Shown here one piece after another: positions 8,337-16,192 of a stretch of 64,000 bases of DNA. The first letter of the stretch is position 1, and the number at the start of each line of letters is the position of its first letter. The notes beneath the pieces were generated by a model that saw only the letters and a program-made list of their open reading frames with translations, was not told the origin of the DNA and did not search any database. This stretch comes from an uncultured Hyphomicrobiaceae bacterium. GTDB lineage: Bacteria; Pseudomonadota; Alphaproteobacteria; Rhizobiales; CAMYJA01. The stretch covers positions 57,936 through 121,935 of the forward strand of contig CAMYJA010000009.1 of the NCBI GenBank assembly GCA_947258705.1, written 5' to 3'. Both the position numbers and the translations under genes were made by a program.

Positions 8337-9081
8337 GTAAGCCAGTTTTGTTTCGATTTGCGCTTCTTACAGCGTTTTGCAATGTTTGCAAAGGCGGCAG
8401 GGCATTTGGCGGAGTCTGTATGAAAGCCGGATTGGAGGGATCATGTTCGATTTTCGCCCGCAGGCGGTTGATATGGGAGTTGACGGTTTGCTCATAGCCC
8501 TCGAAACCGTAGCCCCAGACGTCGTCGAGCAATTGGGCGCGGCTGAACACGCGCCCAGGATTGCTGGCGAAATGGTATAGCAGATCAAACTCCCTGGGCG
8601 TCAGCTCAAGGGAATTGTCGTTCAAGGAAACCTTGTGCCGCCCTTTGTCCAGCTCCAGCCCCTGCCTATGTATGACGGCGGTTTCCCGCGCGTCCGCAAC
8701 CTGCTCAGTCAGCGCATCCATGCGCCTGAACAACGCCTTTACCCGGGCCAAGAGTTCCAGGATGCTGAAGGGTTTGGTCAAATAGTCGTCGGCGCCCATT
8801 TCCAGCCCGAGAATACGGTCAATTTCAGATGTGCGCGCCGTAACCATGAAGATCGGTACATAGCGTTTTCGGGCCCGCACTTCGCGGCAGACCGAAATTC
8901 CGTCCATGCCCGGCAACATCACATCGAGAATAATCAGGTCGCATTCCGCGGCTGCACATCGGGCCAGCCCTTTCATGCCGTCTGACATGGCTTCCACTGA
9001 ATAGCCTGCATCGCAAAGATGGGTCTTTATCAGGAACAGAACGTCTTTATCGTCTTCGATCAGGAGTATTTTCTTTTGCAT
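8314..9081 (-). CDS. OmpR/PhoB-type response regulator with a replaced C-terminus
   Basis: 255 residues. The receiver domain (1-118) has acidic pocket D10-D11, phospho-acceptor D53 in ILDVMLPGMDG, T81 and K103 (LTKPF). The winged-helix DNA-binding domain (about 135-223) matches the family through LTPREFDLLYHFA, VFSRAQLLDDVWG and HINRLRAKIEHD to AFIQT. The family normally ends with a beta-hairpin of the WGVGYRF type; here residue 223 is followed by an unrelated 32-residue tail that terminates inside the tRNA-Arg gene (stop at 8314-8316). The wing that contacts DNA is therefore missing. No sensor kinase is nearby. It may be non-functional as a DNA-binding protein. Confidence 0.8.
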   Translation of the reverse strand: MQKKILLIEDDKDVLFLIKTHLCDAGYSVEAMSDGMKGLARCAAAECDLIILDVMLPGMDGISVCREVRARKRYVPIFMVTARTSEIDRILGLEMGADDYLTKPFSILELLARVKALFRRMDALTEQVADARETAVIHRQGLELDKGRHKVSLNDNSLELTPREFDLLYHFASNPGRVFSRAQLLDDVWGYGFEGYEQTVNSHINRLRAKIEHDPSNPAFIQTPPNALPPLQTLQNAVRSANRNKTGLRSRSSAG

Positions 9082-9305
9082 GACTAAATTTTTCTCGCGG
9101 CTCGAAATCGCAGGGTGCCGGGCGATTCATCCTTACCCGGTCAATCAGAGAACCGAAAAATTACGGTATGCGCTAGACATAGGCTCCTTCAGGTGTTTTT
9201 GTTACCTCGGCACCGGTCACGTTCAATAACATTGCAGAGGGCCTGATGTGATCAGACGCGTGCCCGCGCCTGACAGAATCAAGGGCGCGATCGTGAGGGG
9301 TTTCA

Positions 9306-9336
9306 GGCCCGCGGATTAAATCCTGATCCGCGGGCC
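9306..9336 (-). terminator. Strong hairpin after the bufferin-like gene
   Basis: GGCCCGCGGAT (9306-9316) and ATCCGCGGGCC (9326-9336) form a perfect 11-bp GC-rich stem with a 9-base loop, 26 bases past the stop of the minus-strand BufA2-like gene. There is no clear U-tract after it, so it may be a factor-assisted terminator or a 3'-stabilising hairpin. Confidence 0.55.
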
Positions 9337-9361
9337 CGATCTTACTCGGGGGGTTTTGGCA

Positions 9362-9634
9362 TCATTCGCTGAATACCTCGGTGCCGAGAATGCCGCCAAC
9401 GGCTTCGCATTGCGCTTTGCTCATTTTGACGTATCCGCGGCCTTTGCAGGCGTTTTTGCCCTTGCACGCATTGTGAGCCCCTTTGCAGGCGCCCTTGCCC
9501 TTGCACGCATTTACGCCGAGACAGGCCTCAAATGCTGTTTGCGCAGCGGAGGCGGGTGTCGATACGGCGCCGCTCATCAACATGACGGCAGCTGTCGTTG
9601 CAAGCAAGGCGCCTGATTTTTTCGAAATTTTCAT
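9362..9634 (-). CDS. BufA2-like periplasmic bufferin-type peptide precursor (orphan)
   Basis: 90 residues from the ATG at 9634 (MKISKKSGALLATTAAV), with GGAG upstream; the frame is open further but has no signal there. A Sec signal peptide ends at about residue 30 (ASA/AQ). The mature part has six cysteines (38, 44, 50, 57, 63, 76) in a near-repeat NACKGKGACKGAHNACKGK and ends MSKAQCEAVGG. This pattern matches small proteins called BufA2-type bufferins, copper-binding peptides modified by DUF692 (MNIO) enzymes. No DUF692, BufC or DoxX gene lies in this window, so either an unlinked enzyme acts or it works unmodified. A metal-buffering role is inferred from family and Cys content only. Confidence 0.7.
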   Translation of the reverse strand: MKISKKSGALLATTAAVMLMSGAVSTPASAAQTAFEACLGVNACKGKGACKGAHNACKGKNACKGRGYVKMSKAQCEAVGGILGTEVFSE

Positions 9635-9905
9635 AGCTAAATCACTCCATTTTGTTTGATTTTCGATCAATGACGGGGGGCGTGTCCGGAAGGACCTTTC
9701 CCAATTTACGCGCCATCCTGAATTGAGGGCGCAATGGAGAGTGAACCGCACCGGAATTACGTGGTGATCACGGTAAGATCACAAGACGGTCACGGCGGTC
9801 ACAATAATTTGGCCGCGCGGTATCGATTTTGAGATGGTTTTTTGGCACCGCAAATTTTCATTGCGGTGCGATGGGCGCCTTGTCCTGAACCAGAAACGGA
9901 GGGCG

Positions 9906-10775
9906 TCAGCCGCCCAGGAACAGCCGCCCCACATCGGGATCGGCGAGGAGATCGTCGCCGTCACCGGCCTTGACGAGCTGCCCTGACACCAGCACATAGC
10001 CGACGTCGGAAAATTCGAGACCCTTGCGGGCGTTCTGCTCGACCATGATGATGGTCTTGCCCTCGGTTTCATGCAGATCCTTGAGAATCTCGAACACCAT
10101 GTCGATATAGCGCGGCTCGAGACCGATCGAGGGTTCATCGACGAGAAGAACTTCAGGATCCATGACAAGGGCGCGTGAAATTTCGAGCATGCGGCGTTCG
10201 CCACCCGAAAGTACGCGGGCTGGATGATGACGGCGTTCCGCCAGGCGCTTGTATTTGTCGAACACCCGCTCCGCCGCCTGTTTGGCCTCGGCCGGGTCAT
10301 CTTTCAGAAAGCCGCCCATCCAGAGGTTCTCCTCGACCGTCATGTCGGGAAATACGGAATTGTCCTGCAGGATATAGGCAATGCCGGCATGCATCAGCTT
10401 CTCGTTGGAGCTCAGCGCGGTGACGTCCCTGTCTCCGACCGATATGTGTCCGTCCATAATGTTTGTAAAACCGAAGATGGAATGGAGCACGGTCGATTTT
10501 CCGGCGCCATTTGGGCCGATCAGGCAGAGTGTCTGCCCCTTGCCGACATATAGCGAAAAATCATGCAGGATTTCCATGCGGCCGTAACCGGCGCGGAGGT
10601 TTTTGATGACCAGGAACGGATCTTCACCGGCAAGCCCGCGCAGATCCTCTTCCGATGGCGCTTCGGAGGCAATCTTTTCCGCCTCCCGTGTTACGGCATC
10701 GACGGAAATGACCGTATCGACGCTGTCGCCGCCATAACCCTTGATGCCCGCGCCCTGGTCCTTCTTGTCCGCCAT
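9906..10775 (-). CDS. livF: Branched-chain amino-acid ABC transporter ATP-binding protein LivF
   Basis: 289 residues; the ATG at 10775 overlaps the TGA of livG. The first 50 residues are an acidic extension not seen in standard LivF (about 235 residues). Then come Walker A GPNGAGKST, Q-loop ILQDNSVFPDMTVEENL, signature LSGGERRMLE, Walker B VLLVDEPS and the LivF-typical tail VGYVLVSGQLVKAG. It energises uptake together with LivG on the cytoplasmic face of the LivHM permease. It is the last gene of the livKHMGF operon. Because livM is frameshifted, this ATPase may lack a working partner unless another permease exists. Confidence 0.9.
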   Translation of the reverse strand: MADKKDQGAGIKGYGGDSVDTVISVDAVTREAEKIASEAPSEEDLRGLAGEDPFLVIKNLRAGYGRMEILHDFSLYVGKGQTLCLIGPNGAGKSTVLHSIFGFTNIMDGHISVGDRDVTALSSNEKLMHAGIAYILQDNSVFPDMTVEENLWMGGFLKDDPAEAKQAAERVFDKYKRLAERRHHPARVLSGGERRMLEISRALVMDPEVLLVDEPSIGLEPRYIDMVFEILKDLHETEGKTIIMVEQNARKGLEFSDVGYVLVSGQLVKAGDGDDLLADPDVGRLFLGG

Positions 10776-11518
10776 CAATGCGCTCCCAGATAGGCGTCGA
10801 TGACGCGCTGGTCGTTTTGTATTTCAGCCGGCGTTCCATCGGCGAGCAATTCGCCATGGGCCAGGCAATAGATATGTTCCGCCAGATTCATGATTACCCG
10901 CATATTGTGCTCAATGACGAAGAGCGTGATACCAAATTCCTCATTGGCGCGTTTCAGGCGGTCTATCAGACCGTTGATAAGGGTGGGATTGATGCCAGCC
11001 GTCGGCTCGTCGAGCATCAGAATTTTGGGCTGGTTCATCAGCGCCATGGCGAATTCGAGCAATTTCTGCTGACCGAAAGACAGGTCCCCGGCGCGCAGCA
11101 TGCGCTTTGAATACAGGCCGACAAATTCAAGCAATTCTCCGGCACGCTCCTCCAGGTCCGAATGCTGGCTGCCGAACAGGGAGAAAAAAGACACGTCGCG
11201 TTGGGAGGAGGAGATCAGCATGTTCTGAACGCAGGTCATGCCGCCATAGATCCGCGTCTGCTGGAATGTGCGCAATATGCCGAGGCGGGCGATCTGCGGC
11301 ACCAGGAGGCTGGAAATTTCACTCCCGTTAAAACGAATTGAGCCCTCATCGAGCGGGTGATATCCGACGATGGAGTTGAACAATGTCGTCTTGCCCGATC
11401 CGTTGGGACCGATCAGACCGACGATCCTGCCTTCCGGCACATCGAGGCTGATGGATTTGTTCGCGACGACGCCGCCAAAGGTCTTGGTCGCTCCGCGGAC
11501 TTCAAGCATCATGCTCAT
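10775..11518 (-). CDS. livG: Branched-chain amino-acid ABC transporter ATP-binding protein LivG
   Basis: 247 residues. Walker A GPNGSGKTT lies near 37-45, the Q-loop is in LRTFQQTRIYGGMT, the signature is LSFGQQKLLE, Walker B is ILMLDEPTAGINP and the H-loop FVIEHNMRV. The long insertion between Q-loop and signature and the AHGELLADGTPAEI ending are LivG traits. Its ATG overlaps the livM stop (ATGA), and its own stop overlaps the livF start, so the three genes are translationally coupled. Confidence 0.93.
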   Translation of the reverse strand: MSMMLEVRGATKTFGGVVANKSISLDVPEGRIVGLIGPNGSGKTTLFNSIVGYHPLDEGSIRFNGSEISSLLVPQIARLGILRTFQQTRIYGGMTCVQNMLISSSQRDVSFFSLFGSQHSDLEERAGELLEFVGLYSKRMLRAGDLSFGQQKLLEFAMALMNQPKILMLDEPTAGINPTLINGLIDRLKRANEEFGITLFVIEHNMRVIMNLAEHIYCLAHGELLADGTPAEIQNDQRVIDAYLGAH

Positions 11519-12602
11519 GCGTGTTTCTCCCCCGCGTCGGATCCGGGCGCCCGTTCCTCATCCAGACGGTGGCCGAAACGCTCCGGCCATCGCAGCCGGG
11601 CCCAGCCGAGAATGCCCTCGGTGAAGAATACGACAATGACGACGATAAGAAGTCCAAGAGCGACACGCTGCCAGCCAAGCAGGTAGGTCCAGAAAAGCTC
11701 CTTCGTGAACTGAAAGACGATCGCGCCCAGAACCGGGCCCCAAAGCGTGCCCCTGCCGCCGAGAATTGCCATCAGGATCATCCAGACGCCCACTGTCGGA
11801 CCCGCAAAGGCGGTGTCGGACGGGTCTATGAATTTTTTCATATTGCCGTAAATGCCACCGGCGAGCCCGAGGAAAAATGCGGCAATCGTCCAGGCGGCGA
11901 CCTTGATGCGGGTCGTATAGTGGCCCATGGCCTCGGCCTTGTCCTCATTGTCCCGGATGGCGTTGATGGCGAGACCGAACCGGGTCGAGAGCAGCCAGCT
12001 CATCACCAGGATGGTCAGCACGGCCAGCGCGAACGACAAATAGTAGATCAGGTAATTTGTGTCGCCGAGACTAACGGGCGGTTCCGGCGTCGTCATGCCC
12101 GATCCGGCGCCGATCCAGTCCCAGCCCGCTGCCAGCTCGCCGGCGGCGATGCCAAGCCCGAGCGTGCATATGGCGAAATAATGCCCGCGCATAGCGAGCA
12201 CGAAACTGCCGATGGTGATGGCCAAAAGCGACGCGACGACGGCGCCCGCGGGCAGGCCAACCGCGAGTCCTGTCAGAAACTGCGTGCCGTCAAAGACGAA
12301 TTCGGTGCCGCCGCCAAGACGAATTCGGTGCCTCCGCCTCTCGCCGCCGTATAGGCGCCGACGTCGTAAACCATGGCGACCTGGACGACGGCGCAGACAT
12401 ACATGCCGACACCGACGAAGAGCACATTGCCGAAAGAATTATAGCCCATTTGCCCGCCGGTCAGGTCCCAGGCGAGCGCGAAGGTGACGAACAGCCACAT
12501 TTCGGCGATCTGCAGCTGATATGCGGGAAACAGAAATGCGGCGATCAGGCCGAATACAAGCACGGCCATGAGCGGCAGATATCTTCGCATCACTGGCGTC
12601 AT
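11515..12602 (-). pseudogene. livM: Branched-chain amino-acid permease LivM, frameshifted by a 23-bp duplication
   Basis: Two frames together make one LivM. The 5' part (12602 down to about 12316) starts MTPVMRRYLPLMAVLVFG and has the first membrane helices up to TAARGGGTEFV, after which it runs to a stop at 12273. The 3' part continues in the other frame (GGTEFVFDGTQFLTG, then SFVLAMRGHYFAICTLG, the LivM signature) to the stop at 11515. At the join, a 17-base sequence occurs twice, offset by 23 bases, which shifts the frame. Removing one copy restores a normal LivM of about 355 residues. Either the transporter is inactive, or this is an assembly error or a slippage-prone allele. Confidence 0.85.
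12293..12332. repeat. Direct repeat causing the livM frameshift
   Basis: AAGACGAATTCGGTGCC is present at 12293-12309 and again at 12316-12332, with GCCGCC between them. The 23-base offset is not a multiple of three and coincides exactly with the change of reading frame within livM. Confidence 0.9.
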
Positions 12603-12614
12603 CCGTACCCTCCC

Positions 12615-13544
12615 CTATTTCAGATATTGCCGCTTGCGCTTCATCGCGCGGTTGCGGAACAGAAGAACGACGACCAGCAGGCCGAAAACAAATGCGATCT
12701 GATATTCAGCACCGAAGATGAACCCGGCGATATTCTCCGCCGTGCCAAGCCCCAGTCCGGCGACGATCACCGATCCCATATTACCGAGACCGGCGACGAT
12801 CACGATCATGAATGAACGCACCGTGTAGGGAAGGCCGATATAGGGATGGATTGTATATGCCATGGCGACGAGGGAACCTGCGGCGCCGCATATTGCAGCG
12901 TTGATGGCGAATGTGGTGGCGTATACGGAATCGGTATTGATGCCAACCACGCGGGCGGCGCGGGCGTCCTGGGCCGTGGCGCGGATCGCCTGACCCAGGC
13001 GCGAGTTTTTGAGAAAAAGAATGAGTATGCCGCCGAGAACCATCACGAGAACAAAGGCGACGACCTTGACCTGTGCGACCGTCACGGAATCTCCGAACAG
13101 CTGCCAGGTGCCAAGACCCGATTCTGCCGTGCGGACGTCGGATCCGAATATCTCGTTCATCAATTGCTGCATGATTATGCTGAGGCCGAATGTTGCAAGA
13201 AGCGACACGAAAAGGTCACGATCGACCACCCTGCTGATCACGAGGCGGTAGAGAAGCCATCCCACGAAATAGAGAATAACCACTGCAAACGGTATGGTGA
13301 GGAGCGGGTGCATCCCCTGCTCAGCCAAGAGGATGGTAACGAAGCCGCCGAGCATGACATATTCGCCCTGGGTGATGTTCACGACGTTCATCACGCCCCA
13401 GACCAAGGCAAGGCCATAGGCCGCAAGCGCGAAAATGGCGCCCACCAGCAGCCCATCGAGAATGAGCTGGACGGAGAAGATCGGTGCTTCCAGCAAAATA
13501 TTGAGATTGTTGAGTATCTGCTTTCCCCTCGCGAAAGTAACCAC
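12615..13544 (-). CDS. livH: Branched-chain amino-acid ABC permease LivH
   Basis: About 309 residues, all-membrane, with eight or so hydrophobic helices. QLILDGLLVGAIFALAAYGL and VWGVMNVVNITQGEYVMLGG are the LivH signature blocks, and RATAQDARAARVVGI is the cytoplasmic EAA-like loop that contacts the ATPases. The first codon used is a GTG (13544). The ribosome site AGGGGAAAG lies inside the first 15 codons, so the true start could be later. It lies 13 bases upstream of livM and about 85 bases downstream of the binding-protein gene. Confidence 0.9.
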   Translation of the reverse strand: MVTFARGKQILNNLNILLEAPIFSVQLILDGLLVGAIFALAAYGLALVWGVMNVVNITQGEYVMLGGFVTILLAEQGMHPLLTIPFAVVILYFVGWLLYRLVISRVVDRDLFVSLLATFGLSIIMQQLMNEIFGSDVRTAESGLGTWQLFGDSVTVAQVKVVAFVLVMVLGGILILFLKNSRLGQAIRATAQDARAARVVGINTDSVYATTFAINAAICGAAGSLVAMAYTIHPYIGLPYTVRSFMIVIVAGLGNMGSVIVAGLGLGTAENIAGFIFGAEYQIAFVFGLLVVVLLFRNRAMKRKRQYLK

Positions 13545-13572
13545 TGCCGTTCAGGCGGCCTTTGGGCAGATT

Positions 13573-13600
13573 GCAGACCGGAGGAAATTCTCCGGCCTGC
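13573..13600 (-). promoter_or_regulatory. Intercistronic hairpin between livK and livH
   Basis: GCAG-A-CCGGAG and CTCCGG-C-CTGC form a 10-bp stem with one internal mismatch and a 6-base loop, about 30 bases past the livK stop. Such hairpins behind binding-protein genes commonly protect the upstream mRNA or partly attenuate downstream genes; that role is inferred here. Confidence 0.5.
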
Positions 13601-13629
13601 TGAAGGCGTGTCAGTCCGTCAAACGTCCG

Positions 13630-14847
13630 TTATGGCGTGGGACGCGGATGAACAACCTTTGCCGCAGCCCATTTCTGGGGCGCAACAAGTTTGTACTGGC
13701 CACCCTGGACCTGCATGAGAACCATCGGCTTGGCAATGTTCTTGCCGGTCGCGTCAAAGTCGATATTGCCATAGAAAGTCTGCATTTTCGTCTCCGAAAG
13801 CGCATCACGGACCTTGGCAGGATCGAGGGATCCTGCACGTTCGATGGCATCCTTGAAGACAAGAACGGCGGCAGCGGATTCCGCAGCCTGATATGGTGGC
13901 GCATATTTGAATGTTTTTTCAAACAGATCGGCAAAATCGGATGCCGTGCCAAAATAGCTGTCCTTGTAGGTCAAGGTCCTTTCCCACTGCGCTGCGCAAA
14001 GGGTGTTTTCCGCATCTGCTCCGAATTTCTTGATGATCTTTGCCGAGTCGCAATGTGTCATCGCCAGCATCGGAACATTGACTTTCATCTGGGAGATCTG
14101 CCGAATGGCGGTCGCAGCGCCCTTGGAGTGACCCGATACGACCAGAATGTCGGGCTTCAGCGCCTTCACCTTGGTCAGGGTTGCCGACATGTCGTTCAAC
14201 TCCTTGGGAAGACGATCGTCGATAACCACTTTGATGCCGAATTTCTTGGCGTCATCGAGAACGCCGGCACGAATGTCCTGGCTGAAGGGGTCGTTTTCGA
14301 AAGCGCCCGCCAGTTTGAGGGTTTTCGGATCCTTGCCGGCTGCCTTGGCCAGCTCAGCAGCCAGCGCGACGGCGCTGGCGAGATATTGTTCGGAGGTGGA
14401 GAGGACCGCGAAGGTGTATTTGTAACCCTTGGTGAAAATGGACCGGGAGGCGCCATTGGCCTCGACCATCGGCACCTTGTATTTTTCCGTGACAGGCGCG
14501 ATCGCCTTGGTCAGTCCGGAGGAATATGGCCCGAGCAGAAACTTGACGCCATCCTGCTTGATCAAACGCTCGGCGAGTTCCGCACCGCGCGCCGGGGTAG
14601 ATTCATCATCGTAATATTTGATAGCGATCTTGTAGGAAACGCCGCCGACCTTCACGCCGCCCATGTCGTTGATAACCTTGGCTGCAAGGTCATAGCCGTT
14701 GCGGGTATGACCGCCATTGGTCGAATATTTTCCCGTTACGGATACCGCCGCGCCAAGCGTAATCGTTTTGTCCTGCGCCATCGCGGGCATCGTGGCGAGT
14801 GCAAGTGAGCACGCCGCCGTTATGGCCATATTGCGAATTTGATGCAT
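13630..14847 (-). CDS. livK: Branched-chain amino-acid ABC substrate-binding protein
   Basis: 405 residues from the ATG at 14847, which is preceded by GTAGGAGG at ideal spacing; a longer open frame upstream is not credible. A signal peptide (MHQIRNMAITAACSLALA to MPAMAQ) leads to a type I periplasmic binding fold of the Peripla_BP_6/LivJ group: ITLGAAVSVTGKYS at the N-terminus, KFLLGPYSSG, then VVSGHSKGAATAIRQ in the second lobe. It binds ligand in the periplasm and delivers it to LivHM. It is the first gene of the liv operon. The ligand could be Leu/Ile/Val or another amide; not resolvable here. Confidence 0.9.
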   Translation of the reverse strand: MHQIRNMAITAACSLALATMPAMAQDKTITLGAAVSVTGKYSTNGGHTRNGYDLAAKVINDMGGVKVGGVSYKIAIKYYDDESTPARGAELAERLIKQDGVKFLLGPYSSGLTKAIAPVTEKYKVPMVEANGASRSIFTKGYKYTFAVLSTSEQYLASAVALAAELAKAAGKDPKTLKLAGAFENDPFSQDIRAGVLDDAKKFGIKVVIDDRLPKELNDMSATLTKVKALKPDILVVSGHSKGAATAIRQISQMKVNVPMLAMTHCDSAKIIKKFGADAENTLCAAQWERTLTYKDSYFGTASDFADLFEKTFKYAPPYQAAESAAAVLVFKDAIERAGSLDPAKVRDALSETKMQTFYGNIDFDATGKNIAKPMVLMQVQGGQYKLVAPQKWAAAKVVHPRPTP

Positions 14848-15241
14848 TTTTTTCCTCCTACACGTTAAACATGCACTATCAGCAAACATGCACTTTAAGC
14901 ATTCCGCGTTTCGTGCGGTTATTTTTTTGTCACGGTCATCACTCTAACGCTAAGATCAAAAACGTGGCAAGGTGATTGTTTCAGTTCTGATGATATTAAT
15001 TTTTCAACGCATCCGGCCGTTCCGGTGGAGGATGCCGGATTAGTTGACGTAAACGGCAATTTTACTCGATTTTGGCCATTCTGCAGAGAAGGTCCGTCCC
15101 TTGGCAGGGGCATTGCAGAAAATCAATTTTTTTCCCAACCGGCACCTTCGGCCGGTCCGAATGTGATAGCCTGAATGAACGCGAAGGTCTTTTGCAACGG
15201 CTATTGCCCACTCGCTCAGCACGATCCGGAAAATTCGAAAC
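14848..15241. promoter_or_regulatory. Divergent intergenic region between livK and the secernin-like gene
   Basis: About 390 bases, AT-rich near 14900-15010, with T-tracts at 14921-14933 and 15129-15136. It must carry the liv promoter and the divergent hydrolase promoter. I see no RNA gene, repeat or clear operator. Confidence 0.35.
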
Positions 15242-16189
15242 ATGTGTGACACGTTCATCGCGCTGCCGCCCTCAACTGCTCAAGGATGCGTTGTTTTCGG
15301 CAAGAACAGCGACCGGCCCGTCGGGGAGGGACAGCGGCCGCGCATTTATCCGGCCGCCCGGCACGAGGGATCAGAGACCCTTCACTGCACCTATATAGAT
15401 ATTCCACAGACCGCGGCGACCCACCGGATTTTGTTGTCGCAAATCGACTGGATGTGGGGCGGTGAAATGGGCGCCAATGAGCACGGCGTCGTTATTGGGA
15501 ATGAAGCGGTCTGGACGCGCATCGAACAGGGACCGCCGGCACTGTTGGGCATGGACCTGGTGCGTCTCGGGCTCGAACGGGGATCGACGGCGCGTCAGGC
15601 GCTCGACGTCATGACGGCGCTTCTGGAGGAATTCGGCCAGGGCGGCGGCTGTGCCGAAAACGATCCCGGGTTTACCTATGACAACTCGTTTCTGATCGCG
15701 GATTTCAATGAGGCGTGGGTGCTGGAAACAGCCGGCCGGTTCTGGGTTGCAGAGCGGGTCGGCGAAGGGTACCGGAATATATCCAACCGGCTGTCCATAG
15801 GCAGCCGCTATGATCTTTGTTCAAAGGGTCTCGTCGATCATGCCCGGTCGCAAGGTCTTTTGCACGATGGAGACCGGGTTGATTTTTCCTCCGCTTTCAG
15901 CACAGCCCCCCTCGAACCGGAGCCCGGTTCGCGTGAAAGCTGGGGCAGTCAATTGCTGACACAAAGCGCGGGCCGGATCAGCCCCGAAACAATGAAGGAA
16001 CTGCTGCGTCATCATGACAGCGGGATCTGCATGCATGGCGGCTTCGAAACGACGGCTTCCATGGTTTCGCGTCTCGGCCCAAACGGCGAAATGGCGCACT
16101 GGATGACGGACGGGCCAAATCCCTGTGCGGCCAGGTTCGAGCGCATCGACGCATTTGCCGCATCGACGCTTTTGCCTCATAGCTCATGA
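15242..16189 (+). CDS. Secernin/peptidase C69-family N-terminal nucleophile hydrolase
   Basis: 315 residues beginning MCDTFIALPPSTA; Cys2, exposed after Met removal, is the expected Ntn nucleophile. FGKNSDRP, WMWGGEMGANEHGVVIGNEA and LLGMDLVRLGLERG match secernins closely, and SGICMHGGFETTASMVS follows in the expected place. Known secernins run to about 400 residues; this one ends soon after AHWMTDG with an unrelated-looking short tail, so roughly 90 C-terminal residues are absent. It stops three bases before the end of the convergent membrane-protein gene. It is probably a cytoplasmic amide or dipeptide hydrolase; the substrate is unknown, and the truncation lowers certainty about activity. 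Confidence 0.82.
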   Translation: MCDTFIALPPSTAQGCVVFGKNSDRPVGEGQRPRIYPAARHEGSETLHCTYIDIPQTAATHRILLSQIDWMWGGEMGANEHGVVIGNEAVWTRIEQGPPALLGMDLVRLGLERGSTARQALDVMTALLEEFGQGGGCAENDPGFTYDNSFLIADFNEAWVLETAGRFWVAERVGEGYRNISNRLSIGSRYDLCSKGLVDHARSQGLLHDGDRVDFSSAFSTAPLEPEPGSRESWGSQLLTQSAGRISPETMKELLRHHDSGICMHGGFETTASMVSRLGPNGEMAHWMTDGPNPCAARFERIDAFAASTLLPHSS

Positions 16190-16192
16190 AGT

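Noticed and set aside
13435..14808. 457-codon plus-strand frame across livK
   Set aside because: A shadow of a highly GC-biased gene; the minus strand carries clear periplasmic-binding-protein motifs and a good ribosome site.
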